A stretch of DNA of 64,000 bases from a virus. Made by a program: the position numbers and the translations under genes. Below, one piece after another: positions 29,108-37,983 of the stretch. A model generated the notes under the pieces. It did no database searches. It was not told the origin of the DNA and was given only the letters and a program-made list of their open reading frames with translations. The DNA lies in IMG/VR virus record IMGVR_UViG_3300036944_000508, positions 1 to 64,000 of that record; one strand, written 5' to 3'. Position 1 is the first letter of the stretch. Every line of letters begins with the position of its first letter.

Positions 29108-29115
29108 TATTTATA
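29108..29115 (-). promoter_or_regulatory. T4-type late promoter TATAAATA
   Basis: Perfect TATAAATA 32 bases upstream of the speD ATG. Confidence 0.6.
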
Positions 29116-29617
29116 AGGTTGCCAAGGATTTTTTTGGCGACTTCTTTTTCTTAACCTCTGGCGCTTTCCAACCTGTCAGGAAACTCTCAAGAACTTCCGC
29201 GAGACGAGGATATGCTTCGAGTAAAGTTTGATCCTTAATGTGATCAAGCAATTTCGCTTCCTTAATTTGCAACCCCTGACATGTCTGCATCCAAATTTCC
29301 TCGCGACGGAACTGCGGTACTTTACTGGCACTGCCTTCTGGTAAGAGAGTCAAAATTCGACGGAACTCTTGAGTGATGGTTGTATCTGCCATGTTAGCAG
29401 GTAGTCCCTCATCCTTATATGGAGTTGGACCATCGGGAAGATTAATTGGACCTTGCTCATATCCAACACCCCATGCAACAAATCGCATAAGAACAGAATT
29501 GCCGAGTGAGATTGCTCTTACACGTTCGCGTAATTCGTCAGTTGTTTCTGCTGCACATGCCCAATCAAGTGCCTCATCTATCTGCTTAAATTTCTTTGGT
29601 GGTAGTCTTTGTGCCAT
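29111..29617 (-). CDS. DUF6433-like phage protein (168 aa)
   Basis: MAQRLPPKKFKQIDEALDWA then LPDGPTPYKDEGLPA and RRILTLLPEGSASKVPQFRR. The LPxGxxPYK centre and helical outline fit a T4-like phage family I know as DUF6433. The C-terminus is Lys-rich (KKKKSPKKS). GGA spaced before the ATG. Function unknown. Confidence 0.65.
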   Translation of the reverse strand: MAQRLPPKKFKQIDEALDWACAAETTDELRERVRAISLGNSVLMRFVAWGVGYEQGPINLPDGPTPYKDEGLPANMADTTITQEFRRILTLLPEGSASKVPQFRREEIWMQTCQGLQIKEAKLLDHIKDQTLLEAYPRLAEVLESFLTGWKAPEVKKKKSPKKSLATL

Positions 29618-29624
29618 AATTAAT

Positions 29625-30335
29625 TCATCCTACTTTATAATATTGTGGACTATTTATTAGTCTTTCGTAGCACTCTTTTTCGGGTTGCAGATAAGTGTTA
29701 AATATTGGAACTCTGTGTGTTAACAACTGCAATCCCTGAATAAATGCATCAAATACTTTTTTGGTATCATATTCATATTCTTCTGGAACTATGTTAGTAT
29801 AAGGATTACTGTGCGAATCAGGTATGTTATTTGATACTAAAAAATTGCTGAGATCTTTGATGTTTAGTATGATGCTATCTGTAAACAGTTCTGAGAACGT
29901 TTCTGCATCATGCAACCAGTTACCTATGTGATACTGCCACCTGTGACTATCAAATTCTTTATGTGGTGACCAAACTTTGGCAGAAAATCGCAAACACGCT
30001 TCGTTATAATTAGCCCAGAAAGATATATCATTGAGAAAAGATATGTCTCCATTTTGTGCTATAATTTTTCTAATATATGGTCCACCTAAAATTTTACCTA
30101 TAAGTTCAAACATACCACTATGGAAACGGGACACAGGTTCACGAATCAAAATTACGAATTTTTTATCTGTAGTCTCTTTTTTTGAGATCATGAGATCGAG
30201 AACTTCTTTACGCAAAGAAAGTTTAATATCCTGCATGGGTGTAATATCTGTGATACCGTCAGTATACAACAGTGTGCGTGTTCCTGTTTTACCTGCTGTG
30301 TAAAATATAAATTTGTCGTTCTCATATCCCTGCAT
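29625..30335 (-). CDS. Sulfotransferase-like protein (236 aa)
   Basis: FYTAGKTGTRTLLY gives a KTGT phosphosulfate-binding loop and FVILIREPVSRFHSGM the REPxxR 3'-phosphate site of sulfotransferases. GGAGAAATA precedes the ATG, and the stop of the upstream oxygenase gene is five bases away. Likely sulfates a surface or secreted compound; substrate unknown. Confidence 0.78.
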   Translation of the reverse strand: MQGYENDKFIFYTAGKTGTRTLLYTDGITDITPMQDIKLSLRKEVLDLMISKKETTDKKFVILIREPVSRFHSGMFELIGKILGGPYIRKIIAQNGDISFLNDISFWANYNEACLRFSAKVWSPHKEFDSHRWQYHIGNWLHDAETFSELFTDSIILNIKDLSNFLVSNNIPDSHSNPYTNIVPEEYEYDTKKVFDAFIQGLQLLTHRVPIFNTYLQPEKECYERLINSPQYYKVG

Positions 30336-30340
30336 TTTTT

Positions 30341-30847
30341 TTATTTCTCCGTAAACATTCTAACGTTCAGAATCCAGCGATCAGATTCTTTTATCGTTGT
30401 TACTCCATGTAAGTCTTCATATCCATAATAAACACCATCACCAACATCAAGATCTACAAATTCCCTCTCGATCGTAAGATATCCACCTTTATACGATCTA
30501 GGATCATTCAATTGAATAATTAATCCCGAATTAGATTCACCATCTAATACGCCCCACGTATCACGATGGTCTCTGATGCAAGAACCTGGAGGATAATGCA
30601 TTATTCTAAATGCAGTTGCACTAACATTAGGAATATTAGTGTAAATCATATCACAATATTTTTGTGACTCTGCCTCAGATAATTGATTTAAATAGAATGC
30701 GACCTCAGAACGTCTAGTTGACTCCAATTTTCGTAGAGTTTCTACGCCTGCAAATGATGTAAAGTTCTCTGATAATGCAGGAACCATGTCAATGAGTTCC
30801 GCACATGTATCAGATGTAAAGATATTTCTGTATATCTTAAAACTCAT
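30341..30847 (-). CDS. 2OG-Fe(II) oxygenase (168 aa)
   Basis: SCIRDHRDTWG (H-x-D), then SGLIIQLNDPRSYKGGYL, GDGVYYGYEDLHGVTTIKE (distal His) and RWILNVRMF (Arg). A compact double-stranded beta-helix oxygenase. Overlaps the RNase H gene by 11 bases. Substrate unknown. Confidence 0.84.
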   Translation of the reverse strand: MSFKIYRNIFTSDTCAELIDMVPALSENFTSFAGVETLRKLESTRRSEVAFYLNQLSEAESQKYCDMIYTNIPNVSATAFRIMHYPPGSCIRDHRDTWGVLDGESNSGLIIQLNDPRSYKGGYLTIEREFVDLDVGDGVYYGYEDLHGVTTIKESDRWILNVRMFTEK

Positions 30848-31718
30848 CTACGAGTTCAATCATCTGCTTCATACGATTGGCGATAAAATAGTTCAACAGA
30901 CCTGAGCGATCTCCGCCAAGTTGTTTCTCATAACTATCTATAATCGCTACTTTGATGTCCTCAGGAATACGCGACAGGTCAACTAGTTCACGGTTGCGCT
31001 GAAAGTTGCGCCACATTTCATCATTGGTGATGAAGTCTTCAGGTTTCTGAGTTTTCCATTCAGCAAGTTTTTCCTTGCGAATAGGACGCTGACGTTGACC
31101 ATTGATAAATGTATCATCATCAGACATGATGTTAGGCACACCATCACCCTTATCGCCCATGATAATATGTTCCATGAGCACTGCTTCAGGTGATTCCTTC
31201 AACTTACAGAACTTCTTCTGAACAGGAGCATACTGTTTTACATTGCTCCACTTCTGCAGTTGCTGGAAGTCATGGTCACCAGATAGAACAAGGAATGGTT
31301 CAGCACTAGGCATGAGACCATCAGTGTTCATGGTCTGACTATACTCGGCGAGTACTGCGATAACATCATCTGCTTCTGCACCATCAACGTCGATTACAGG
31401 ATACGGGAAGTGTTCCTGTAGTTCGCTGCGAATTTGATGCAGTGCTTCGAAGATAGCAGACCAATCAAACCCAGACTCCTGCCGTGCTTTCTTACGATTC
31501 GCCTTATAGTTAGGAAAATACTGACGACGCCAGTAGTGACGATTGTCACAAGCAATCACAATGCTGCCGAACTCAGCACCAAACTTCCGCTTATATGAAC
31601 GAATGGCATTGATGATCATGTGCCGAATCAGCGGAAGATTTACCTCCACATCACGACGACCACCTAGTTCTGCCATCATACTGCTGATAGCAGTCTGGTT
31701 AAAATCAACAACAATCAT
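30837..31718 (-). CDS. rnh: T4-type RNase H (5'-3' exonuclease)
   Basis: 293 residues, T4 RNase H size. IVVDFNQTAISSMM (first Asp), IACDNRHYWRRQYFPNYKAN, DVDGAEADDVIAVLAEY (acidic cluster) and VLSGDHDFQQLQ (Asp pair) match the FEN/T4 RNase H family that removes RNA primers from lagging-strand fragments; MGDKGDGVPNI fits the helix-hairpin region. Overlaps neighbours on both sides. Confidence 0.92.
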   Translation of the reverse strand: MIVVDFNQTAISSMMAELGGRRDVEVNLPLIRHMIINAIRSYKRKFGAEFGSIVIACDNRHYWRRQYFPNYKANRKKARQESGFDWSAIFEALHQIRSELQEHFPYPVIDVDGAEADDVIAVLAEYSQTMNTDGLMPSAEPFLVLSGDHDFQQLQKWSNVKQYAPVQKKFCKLKESPEAVLMEHIIMGDKGDGVPNIMSDDDTFINGQRQRPIRKEKLAEWKTQKPEDFITNDEMWRNFQRNRELVDLSRIPEDIKVAIIDSYEKQLGGDRSGLLNYFIANRMKQMIELVDEF

Positions 31719-32047
31719 TCTATATCTTCTTTCGTAACAGTTAGTGCTTCACGAACATCATCAAGCATGTTAATCTCAGGGCATTCAACTCCTGCCTGAC
31801 GCATGTATAAACCAGTGATCATAACGGCGATAACAGCAGCGTCGGAATGAAAATTCTCGTTGGTTAGACCAATTTTTTTTTCTGTTGCCATAAGAATACC
31901 ACGCAGACAAGCTTGCGCGAATGCCTCGGCATCCTGGTATGCTGAATATTCCGTAGCACCTTGAAGGAAATAACTCAGAGAGTCTTTATCAATCTCCTTA
32001 ACTGTATTCGTCTTCAGGTAAGTAATATTGTCACTTTTATCGGTCAT
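31715..32047 (-). CDS. Hypothetical protein (110 aa)
   Basis: MTDKSDNITYLKTNTVKEID then SYFLQGATEYSAYQDAEAFA. ATG at 32047 shares bases with the upstream TGA (TGATG) and has GAAAG before it. Helical. Unknown; neighbours the RNase H gene, so perhaps a DNA metabolism accessory. Confidence 0.65.
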   Translation of the reverse strand: MTDKSDNITYLKTNTVKEIDKDSLSYFLQGATEYSAYQDAEAFAQACLRGILMATEKKIGLTNENFHSDAAVIAVMITGLYMRQAGVECPEINMLDDVREALTVTKEDIE

Positions 32048-33171
32048 CAAAACACTTTCAAAATTAATGTAGTCGGAGTCAGTCGCGCACGAACAGGTGC
32101 ACTCTTACTCTTAACGGCTGAATACCATTTTGTCAAGTCTTTTTTCGCCAATTCAGCAAATTCTTTTACTTGAGTCTGTGGTTTACGAAGCAGTCGTGAG
32201 TTAGAGAAATTCTCATCAAATCCCACCAGACTTGCACCCTTGACAGTAATGCTTCCACTGACTGGACTAAAGTATTTAGAGATCTTTCGTGTCTTGGTAT
32301 CAAATGTCCACACTTCACTACAGTTTAGTAGATTGATAGGTTCGACGCTGGTGGCACCAAGTGCAGTATCTTCCTTGAGGAACTTTAGATTTTGAACCAA
32401 CTTGGACTTATCCTTTGGTTTCTTCTTACGAACCTTAGCAACCTGCTTGCTGACATATGATTTCTTAAGATCGCTGATATATGTTTCGAGCAGTTTAACA
32501 ATATCTTTAACAGACTTCATGCTCGTTAGATGCGCATAACTCTCTAGCAATTGTTCTTGAGCATCAGTCAATTGACTCTTAGGAAGTCGACGAACTTCTA
32601 CAAGTTCAGCAAACTCAGCAAGTATAGGTTCAATCTTTTGCACACAGTCAAGATAGTTCTTATCTGTCAGACGGTATGGGATTAGAATCTGCGAGACGGT
32701 GCGAGTATCTTCACCATTGATGAGTTTTTCAATCTCATCATCAACATCAGATACAATAAAGGTTGCCGCGACCAGTGGTTTCTTGACCACCTTGACAACA
32801 GGTTCTGGTGCAGCGGTATCATCTTCAATCAGAACAGTTTTCTTGCTGACACGTTCTTCAACCTTTTCCCAGATGCGTGCCTTATGCTCATCAGTGAGAG
32901 GGAATCCACGCATAGCGATACGCGCACTGTTAGCATAAGTTCTTGGGAGCAGTCTGTCAGAGATCTGACTCAATGCTTTGAGTTTAGTAGCATCACCCTT
33001 GAACCAGTCAACGAGAAACTCACGACAATCTTTCTGGTCAGCAATCAAGTTATACCAACTCAATGCTTTACCATATTCTGACTGGTAATCTGTGGGCGTA
33101 TAATCGTCAACCCAGATTGGTTCTACGCCCATGACTTTAGAATCGGCCACAGAAACTTTAAACTTATACAT
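32047..33171 (-). CDS. Hypothetical protein (374 aa), Lys-rich
   Basis: MYKFKVSVADSKVMGVEPIW. Mostly helical, with a basic centre (KVRKKKPKDKSKLVQNLKFL) and C-terminal beta region. AAAGGTGAATCT precedes the ATG at 33171; promoter 33199-33227 drives it. Similar long unnamed proteins are known in large phages. No catalytic motif seen. Confidence 0.68.
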   Translation of the reverse strand: MYKFKVSVADSKVMGVEPIWVDDYTPTDYQSEYGKALSWYNLIADQKDCREFLVDWFKGDATKLKALSQISDRLLPRTYANSARIAMRGFPLTDEHKARIWEKVEERVSKKTVLIEDDTAAPEPVVKVVKKPLVAATFIVSDVDDEIEKLINGEDTRTVSQILIPYRLTDKNYLDCVQKIEPILAEFAELVEVRRLPKSQLTDAQEQLLESYAHLTSMKSVKDIVKLLETYISDLKKSYVSKQVAKVRKKKPKDKSKLVQNLKFLKEDTALGATSVEPINLLNCSEVWTFDTKTRKISKYFSPVSGSITVKGASLVGFDENFSNSRLLRKPQTQVKEFAELAKKDLTKWYSAVKSKSAPVRARLTPTTLILKVF

Positions 33172-33198
33172 AGATTCACCTTTCTTCATAATATATCC

Positions 33199-33227
33199 AA
33201 TATACTATAATTTGCTGGAAAAGTCAA
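33199..33227 (-). promoter_or_regulatory. Early promoter TTGACT-17-TATATT
   Basis: TTGACT (33222-33227), TATATT (33199-33204), preceded by GGGC. Drives 33171 to the RNase H gene. Confidence 0.78.
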
Positions 33228-33230
33228 GCC

Positions 33231-33488
33231 CTAAAATTTAACAGAGGTGATACGATCATAACGAAATGCTCGCCACTCGCTCTTATCCAGATCCCAAACA
33301 GCAAGAGTTTCGCCGCTAGGTGGTTTTGTCTTTGTTCCCTTTTCGCTGTATGGAGGAATGACACCTTCTTGTAGAGTGCAGCGCATCACACGTTCTTGCC
33401 CATTCAGTTTAGTAAAACTTACAGTCGCTTCACCCTGAGCAAGAGTCGCTTTCAATCCATCGCGCCATTCTTGATTCATAATATCCAT
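33231..33488 (-). CDS. DUF2693-like protein (85 aa)
   Basis: EATVSFTKLNGQERVMRCTL and VWDLDKSEWRAFRYDRITSV match the small beta-barrel DUF2693 pattern (VxFTKxxGxxRVMxCTL ... VWD..WRxFR) found in T4-like phages; function unknown. AAGGA lies seven bases before the ATG at 33488, which overlaps the upstream stop. Confidence 0.75.
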   Translation of the reverse strand: MDIMNQEWRDGLKATLAQGEATVSFTKLNGQERVMRCTLQEGVIPPYSEKGTKTKPPSGETLAVWDLDKSEWRAFRYDRITSVKF

Positions 33489-34456
33489 CACATTTTCCTT
33501 ATATTGTTCTCATCAATAATAATCTTACCATCCCTCCAGGATCTTCTCGGAGGATCTGGCGCTGGTATGTCATGCGTTGAAAGAGATTTATTCTCATGTT
33601 TCTCGAACGCAAAGAAGTCTGGTGTTTCAACAACAGGTTTCTTTTTTGGTTTCTTAACAGTCTGAACAGTCTTTTTTGGTTTAACCTCATCAACAACGAC
33701 ATAATCAACTATACCTGATTCTTCCTTCTTTGTCAAGCTTAAAAGTGTCATGTTGGCAGCAATGATTAATAAAATCGCCAGTGGGTCGAACACGAAAATA
33801 AGCATGATGATCATCAGACGCACTGCTTTATCCACAGTAGCGGTATCACCACTACCATAGAACAGTTCTGCGATATATTTTATCGGACCTACTTCTGCTT
33901 CGAGTTTAAGGTTTTCTGTTTTGAGCGGTATGAGATCAGTCTCAATAGTCTCAATGTCTGCAGTCGCACTCTTAATTTCATTATCGAGGGACGCACGTTC
34001 CCGTTTCTGCCTGTTTCTAATGAAATTAGCATCGAGCACATCCTCTGCAGTAGTGAGTCTGTCCAAAGTATCCAAAGATGTTTGCGCATTTTTGAGTCTC
34101 CTTTCGGCAGATGCCTTCTTGCTTTCGAGTTGTTCTATTTTAAATACTGCTGAACCGCCAACAGTAGTGTGTTCAATGTGTGATCGACTGAGATAACCAA
34201 ACACACCCATACTAGTAATGAATGATAGGACACAAACTGCAATCGTGAAGTATGTCTTCAACAGTTTGTTTGCACGTTTCCAGTTGCGATACACCCAACT
34301 GGCAGTAATGAGTTTGGCGACTTCAAGTACACCGCCCATCACTGCAACAGCGATCGGGGATGCTGGGAAAATTGCCATCAAACCAAGTATTGAAAAATAC
34401 CCAGCGACACCAGTAATCGCAAGTGCAGTTAGCATTAAGAGTGCTGCGAAAAACAT
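33488..34456 (-). CDS. Membrane protein with periplasmic or cytoplasmic coiled coil (322 aa)
   Basis: Four hydrophobic helices: two near the N-terminus (FFAALLMLTALAITGVAGYF, SPIAVAVMGGVLEVAKLITA), one near 75-95 and one near 215-240 (IIMLIFVFDPLAILLIIAAN). Between helices 3 and 4 is a long coiled coil (KIEQLESKKASAERRLKNAQ). The C-terminal tail is Pro/Lys-rich. Homologues in marine T4-like phages are unannotated. GGAG six bases before ATG 34456. Confidence 0.74.
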   Translation of the reverse strand: MFFAALLMLTALAITGVAGYFSILGLMAIFPASPIAVAVMGGVLEVAKLITASWVYRNWKRANKLLKTYFTIAVCVLSFITSMGVFGYLSRSHIEHTTVGGSAVFKIEQLESKKASAERRLKNAQTSLDTLDRLTTAEDVLDANFIRNRQKRERASLDNEIKSATADIETIETDLIPLKTENLKLEAEVGPIKYIAELFYGSGDTATVDKAVRLMIIMLIFVFDPLAILLIIAANMTLLSLTKKEESGIVDYVVVDEVKPKKTVQTVKKPKKKPVVETPDFFAFEKHENKSLSTHDIPAPDPPRRSWRDGKIIIDENNIRKM

Positions 34457-34791
34457 CCAGGTCTCCAATCAGGTAATTTTAATTCTTTCAGGTGATCGAG
34501 TCTCAGACGCACATTCCACATTTGATTAATGCAATTATCGTTGAGTCTATGCTCCCACTGCAGGATATGCTCGACTGCTTTGGCATGCGATTTGCTGTCA
34601 TATTCAGCGACAACTTCTTTGCGCATTTCACCAGTATAATTGGTCACATAAGAGGAACTACCGAAATATGATTCGAAAAGTTTCTCTGTCTTACATGAAT
34701 ACCCAATATAAAATTTACCGTCGTCGAAGTAAGTGCAATATACTCTGTGCACTTTCTTCGGCAACGGCTTACGTTTTTTCTTAACTATCAT
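34435..34791 (-). CDS. GIY-YIG-like nuclease (118 aa)
   Basis: Core HRVYCTYFDDGKFYIGYSCK has the paired VY and YIG strands of the GIY-YIG fold; ESYFGSS and the later acidic ...VEHILQWEH region could give the Arg/Glu catalytic part. Free-standing GIY-YIG proteins are common mobile nucleases in T4-like phages. GGAG precedes the ATG. The catalytic Arg is not clear, so activity is uncertain. Confidence 0.7.
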   Translation of the reverse strand: MIVKKKRKPLPKKVHRVYCTYFDDGKFYIGYSCKTEKLFESYFGSSSYVTNYTGEMRKEVVAEYDSKSHAKAVEHILQWEHRLNDNCINQMWNVRLRLDHLKELKLPDWRPGCFSQHS

Positions 34792-34814
34792 AATCTACTC
34801 CGTAAGTAGATTAT

Positions 34815-34973
34815 TTATTCGTCCTCGACCCAATCATCCCAGGACAAGTCTTCTTCGTCTTCAGTTACCTTTGTTCCGCAGAAGGGACAATATTTTACTT
34901 TGTAATAGTCATCGTCCAAGTCATGATCGACCGTGAAGACTGCATCGCAAGAAAAACATTCTAACTCTTCCAT
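34815..34973 (-). CDS. Small zinc-ribbon protein (52 aa)
   Basis: MEELECFSCDAVFTVDHDLD then YCPFCGTKVTEDEEDLSWDD. Two CxxC pairs form a rubredoxin-like zinc ribbon; the tail is acidic. GAGG before the ATG, which overlaps the nrdB stop (TAATG). Likely a regulator or accessory. Confidence 0.8.
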   Translation of the reverse strand: MEELECFSCDAVFTVDHDLDDDYYKVKYCPFCGTKVTEDEEDLSWDDWVEDE

Positions 34974-35947
34974 TACGCAGCCTCACCCCAGACATCATCC
35001 CACTTTCCTGATAGTGCACCCTTAGCATAGTCGGTAGCACGATTCTCAAAGAAATTTGTATGCGTCGGAGCATTAATCATTTCTTCGACCCATGGTAGTG
35101 GATTTTTCTTAACTTTGAAGATACCCTTCATACCGAGACTAATCAGTCGACGGTCGCAGATATAGCGAATATACTTCTTAACATCATGTTCTGTCAAGTT
35201 TTCCATTTCTCCCATCGAGAACGAGAGTTCGATAAACTTGTCTTCAAGTTCAACCATCTTTTCTGCGATAGTATAGATCTGCGACTTTAGATCGTCATTC
35301 CACAATTCACGGTTTTCTTCAACATACGAACGGAACAGTTTAATCATACCTTCAGCATGTTGAGTTTCATCAACAATCGACCAAGTAACGATCTGCCCCA
35401 TTCCCTTCATCTTTCCGTGACGAGGGAAGTTGAGGAGCATGATGAAGGATGAGAACAGTTGCATACCCTCAGTGAATGCACTAAATGCAGCGATATTGGT
35501 CGCGACTGATTCAGGTGTTCCATTTGCATTCGACAAATCTGTAAAGTAATCGTGCTTTGCTCGCATTGAGTCGTATTCGAGGAATTCCTGATATGTCGTT
35601 TCTGGCATACCCAGTGTTTCAATAAGGTGAGAATATGCTGCGACATGTAGTGCCTCCCTCGCCGCAAATCCCATCAACATCATACGAACTTCAGGTTGTG
35701 GGAAGTATGGAAGATAGTTCTTCACATAACCACCAGCAACATCGATGTCACCCTGTGTGAAGAAACGGAAAATGTTGGTTAGGAAATGTTTTTCACCATC
35801 ATTCAGTCGCTTCTTCCAGTCATTAACATCTTCCGACATCGGGACTTCAGTGTGCAACCAGTGCGACTGCTCATGTTTCAACCATGCGTCATATGCCCAT
35901 GGGTAGTTGAATGGTTTAAAATATGCTCGTTCTGTCATTAAAGTCAT
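34973..35947 (-). CDS. nrdB: Ribonucleotide reductase small subunit
   Basis: 324 residues. The helical core has FLTNIFRFFTQGDIDVAGGY, AAREALHVAAYSHL (ExxH plus radical-region Tyr) and SIVDETQHAEGM (second ExxH), so the diiron ligands and a candidate Tyr radical site are present. The start at 35947 overlaps the glutaredoxin stop (ATGA). Works with NrdA (36184) and glutaredoxin (35944) to make dNTP precursors. Confidence 0.93.
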   Translation of the reverse strand: MTLMTERAYFKPFNYPWAYDAWLKHEQSHWLHTEVPMSEDVNDWKKRLNDGEKHFLTNIFRFFTQGDIDVAGGYVKNYLPYFPQPEVRMMLMGFAAREALHVAAYSHLIETLGMPETTYQEFLEYDSMRAKHDYFTDLSNANGTPESVATNIAAFSAFTEGMQLFSSFIMLLNFPRHGKMKGMGQIVTWSIVDETQHAEGMIKLFRSYVEENRELWNDDLKSQIYTIAEKMVELEDKFIELSFSMGEMENLTEHDVKKYIRYICDRRLISLGMKGIFKVKKNPLPWVEEMINAPTHTNFFENRATDYAKGALSGKWDDVWGEAA

Positions 35948-36180
35948 ACGGTTTCTGCCCATTTTACTAGATCGTCGTATCCGCCAACATGATCACCATT
36001 GATCCAAATTTGCGGAACTGTCTTTACTTCTGGGAGTTGTGCGGTAATGTCTTCCCAGAGACAATCTTTACCAACTACCATTTCTGTATACTGAATATCC
36101 ATTCCTACCATAAACTCTTTAGCAAGAGTACAGTATGGACAATCAGGTTTTGATACTATTTGTGCAAAAAAACTTGTCAT
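35944..36180 (-). CDS. nrdC: Glutaredoxin
   Basis: 78 residues with CPYC active site near residue 14, TVPQIWING (cis-Pro) and GGYDDL (glutathione contact). Sits between nrdA and nrdB and probably re-reduces the reductase. Symbol by analogy with T4 nrdC. Confidence 0.9.
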   Translation of the reverse strand: MTSFFAQIVSKPDCPYCTLAKEFMVGMDIQYTEMVVGKDCLWEDITAQLPEVKTVPQIWINGDHVGGYDDLVKWAETV

Positions 36181-36183
36181 TTA

Positions 36184-37983
36184 TTACCCTTCGCATGCAA
36201 CACAGTTATCACCGTCGATCATTGCCTTGAAGTCAATTTCTTTAATTGCTTCACGCTCAATGCGCTTAGAAACTTTGTCTGCTTTTCCTATTTTTTCTGA
36301 ACGACAATAATATAAAGTCTTCAACCCCTGCTTCCATGCAAGGAAGTGGACAGCATGAAGATATTTAATATTTGCATCAGGACGGAAGAATAAATTGAGG
36401 GACTGTGCCTGATCAATAAACTTCTGCCTGTCTGCCGCATGCTCAATAACCCAACGTTGATCAATTTCCATTGAAGTCTTGAACACTTCCTTGGTAATTG
36501 CATCCATCCATGTAAGGTGCTGCACCGAACCATCATTGGCGATAATCGAAGACCAAGTCTCATCATACCAACCATCCTTGTGATTCGCTGCTTCTATTTT
36601 GACAATAAAGTCGAGGTATTTATTCTTATTGAGAAATGAACCCGATAGTGTATCTTGACGATATGCATTTGCTCGCCATGGTTCAATCGACGGACTGGTG
36701 TTGCCCATGATGATTGACGAAGATGCATTCGGTGCGATTGCCTGTGTATGAGAGAATCGACGACCAGTACCAACAGCATCAGGTGCTTCACCACGTTCAG
36801 CACCAAGTTCTAGATTTGCTGCATCAAGACGTTGCTTGATTAGTTTGAACATACGCATGTTCGTTCCTTTGGCAACCGCTGACTCCCACGCAATACTCTT
36901 GCGTTGTAGATAGGCATGGAAACCTAGTGCACCAATACCAATTGACCGTTCGCGCATCGCTGCATACTTAGCACGTTTTACTGTGTTCGGAGCATTGTCA
37001 ATGAAGTATTGCAGAACATTATCAAGCATTTCTGCCATGTCTTTAAGGAACATAGGATCCTTTGACCATGCATCATAATATTCTAGATTGACTGAAGACA
37101 AGCAACAAACAGCAGTGCGCTTCTTATCAGTTGGTAGAATGATTTCTGAACAGAGATTTGATTGGTGAATCTTTAAACCAAGATCTTTTTGAAACTGCGG
37201 CATCATACGATTTGATGTATCAATGAAGTGCAGATATGGTTCACCAGTCATCATGCGCAGTTCTAGAATCTTCTGCCACAGTTCTTTCGCGGAAACTGTA
37301 TCCCGAACTACTCCAGAATGTGGATCTTTCAGATCCCAACTGTCGTCTGCATCTTGGTCTGCCATGCATCGTTGGACGATTTCCATGAAGTCATCTGTAA
37401 TGTTGATTCCGTGGTGTAGATTGAGGCATCGTATGTTGGGGTCACCAGTAGGTTTACGCATCTCAAGAAATTGACCCACGTCAGGATGACTAATGTCAAG
37501 ATAAGCGGCATAACTGCCACGACGAGTGCGACCCTGACGATACGCCATGGAACTAGAGTCATAAGTTTTAAGATGTGGCATAACGCCAGTAGACTTATCG
37601 TCAGCAGCACGGATTCCAAAACCAATTCCAACTCCACCTCCAAGCATCGACAACCAACTGGTTTCGCTGAGATTCTCAACTAGACCTTCTGCTGTGTCAT
37701 CAATGAAATTTAAAAAACAACTGATTGGCATCCCACGCTTGGAACGACCAAAGGAAAGAATTGGTGTCGCGTATGACAACCAATGCTTCGACGAATAATC
37801 ATATAGACGTTGCGCATGCTCTAGATTTGATGCGAAAGTAGTAGAAACATATGCGAATCTGTGCTGCGGAGAAGTTTCGTCCTCTCGCATGTATGATTCT
37901 TCTAGTCGCTGGATACCAAGTTTATCAAATAGAGAGTCGCGTGAATAATCTATTTCTATACCCAGATATGTTTCTTTTTTCAT
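36184..37983 (-). CDS. nrdA: Ribonucleotide reductase large subunit, no ATP cone
   Basis: 599 residues, about 150 shorter than E. coli or T4 NrdA. Active-site residues are present: the PISCF cysteine near residue 89, SNLCSEI (Asn/Cys/Glu), CCLSSVNL, TLYYCRSEK (two Tyr of the radical path) and a C-terminal CVAC pair. The usual N-terminal ATP cone is missing, so dATP feedback at that site would be absent. Overlaps the MazG-like gene by four bases. Confidence 0.94.
   Translation of the reverse strand: MKKETYLGIEIDYSRDSLFDKLGIQRLEESYMREDETSPQHRFAYVSTTFASNLEHAQRLYDYSSKHWLSYATPILSFGRSKRGMPISCFLNFIDDTAEGLVENLSETSWLSMLGGGVGIGFGIRAADDKSTGVMPHLKTYDSSSMAYRQGRTRRGSYAAYLDISHPDVGQFLEMRKPTGDPNIRCLNLHHGINITDDFMEIVQRCMADQDADDSWDLKDPHSGVVRDTVSAKELWQKILELRMMTGEPYLHFIDTSNRMMPQFQKDLGLKIHQSNLCSEIILPTDKKRTAVCCLSSVNLEYYDAWSKDPMFLKDMAEMLDNVLQYFIDNAPNTVKRAKYAAMRERSIGIGALGFHAYLQRKSIAWESAVAKGTNMRMFKLIKQRLDAANLELGAERGEAPDAVGTGRRFSHTQAIAPNASSSIIMGNTSPSIEPWRANAYRQDTLSGSFLNKNKYLDFIVKIEAANHKDGWYDETWSSIIANDGSVQHLTWMDAITKEVFKTSMEIDQRWVIEHAADRQKFIDQAQSLNLFFRPDANIKYLHAVHFLAWKQGLKTLYYCRSEKIGKADKVSKRIEREAIKEIDFKAMIDGDNCVACEG

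Noticed and set aside
34435-34791. Group I intron associated with the GIY-YIG or NUMOD3 proteins
   Set aside because: Neighbouring genes are uninterrupted and no intron core was seen.
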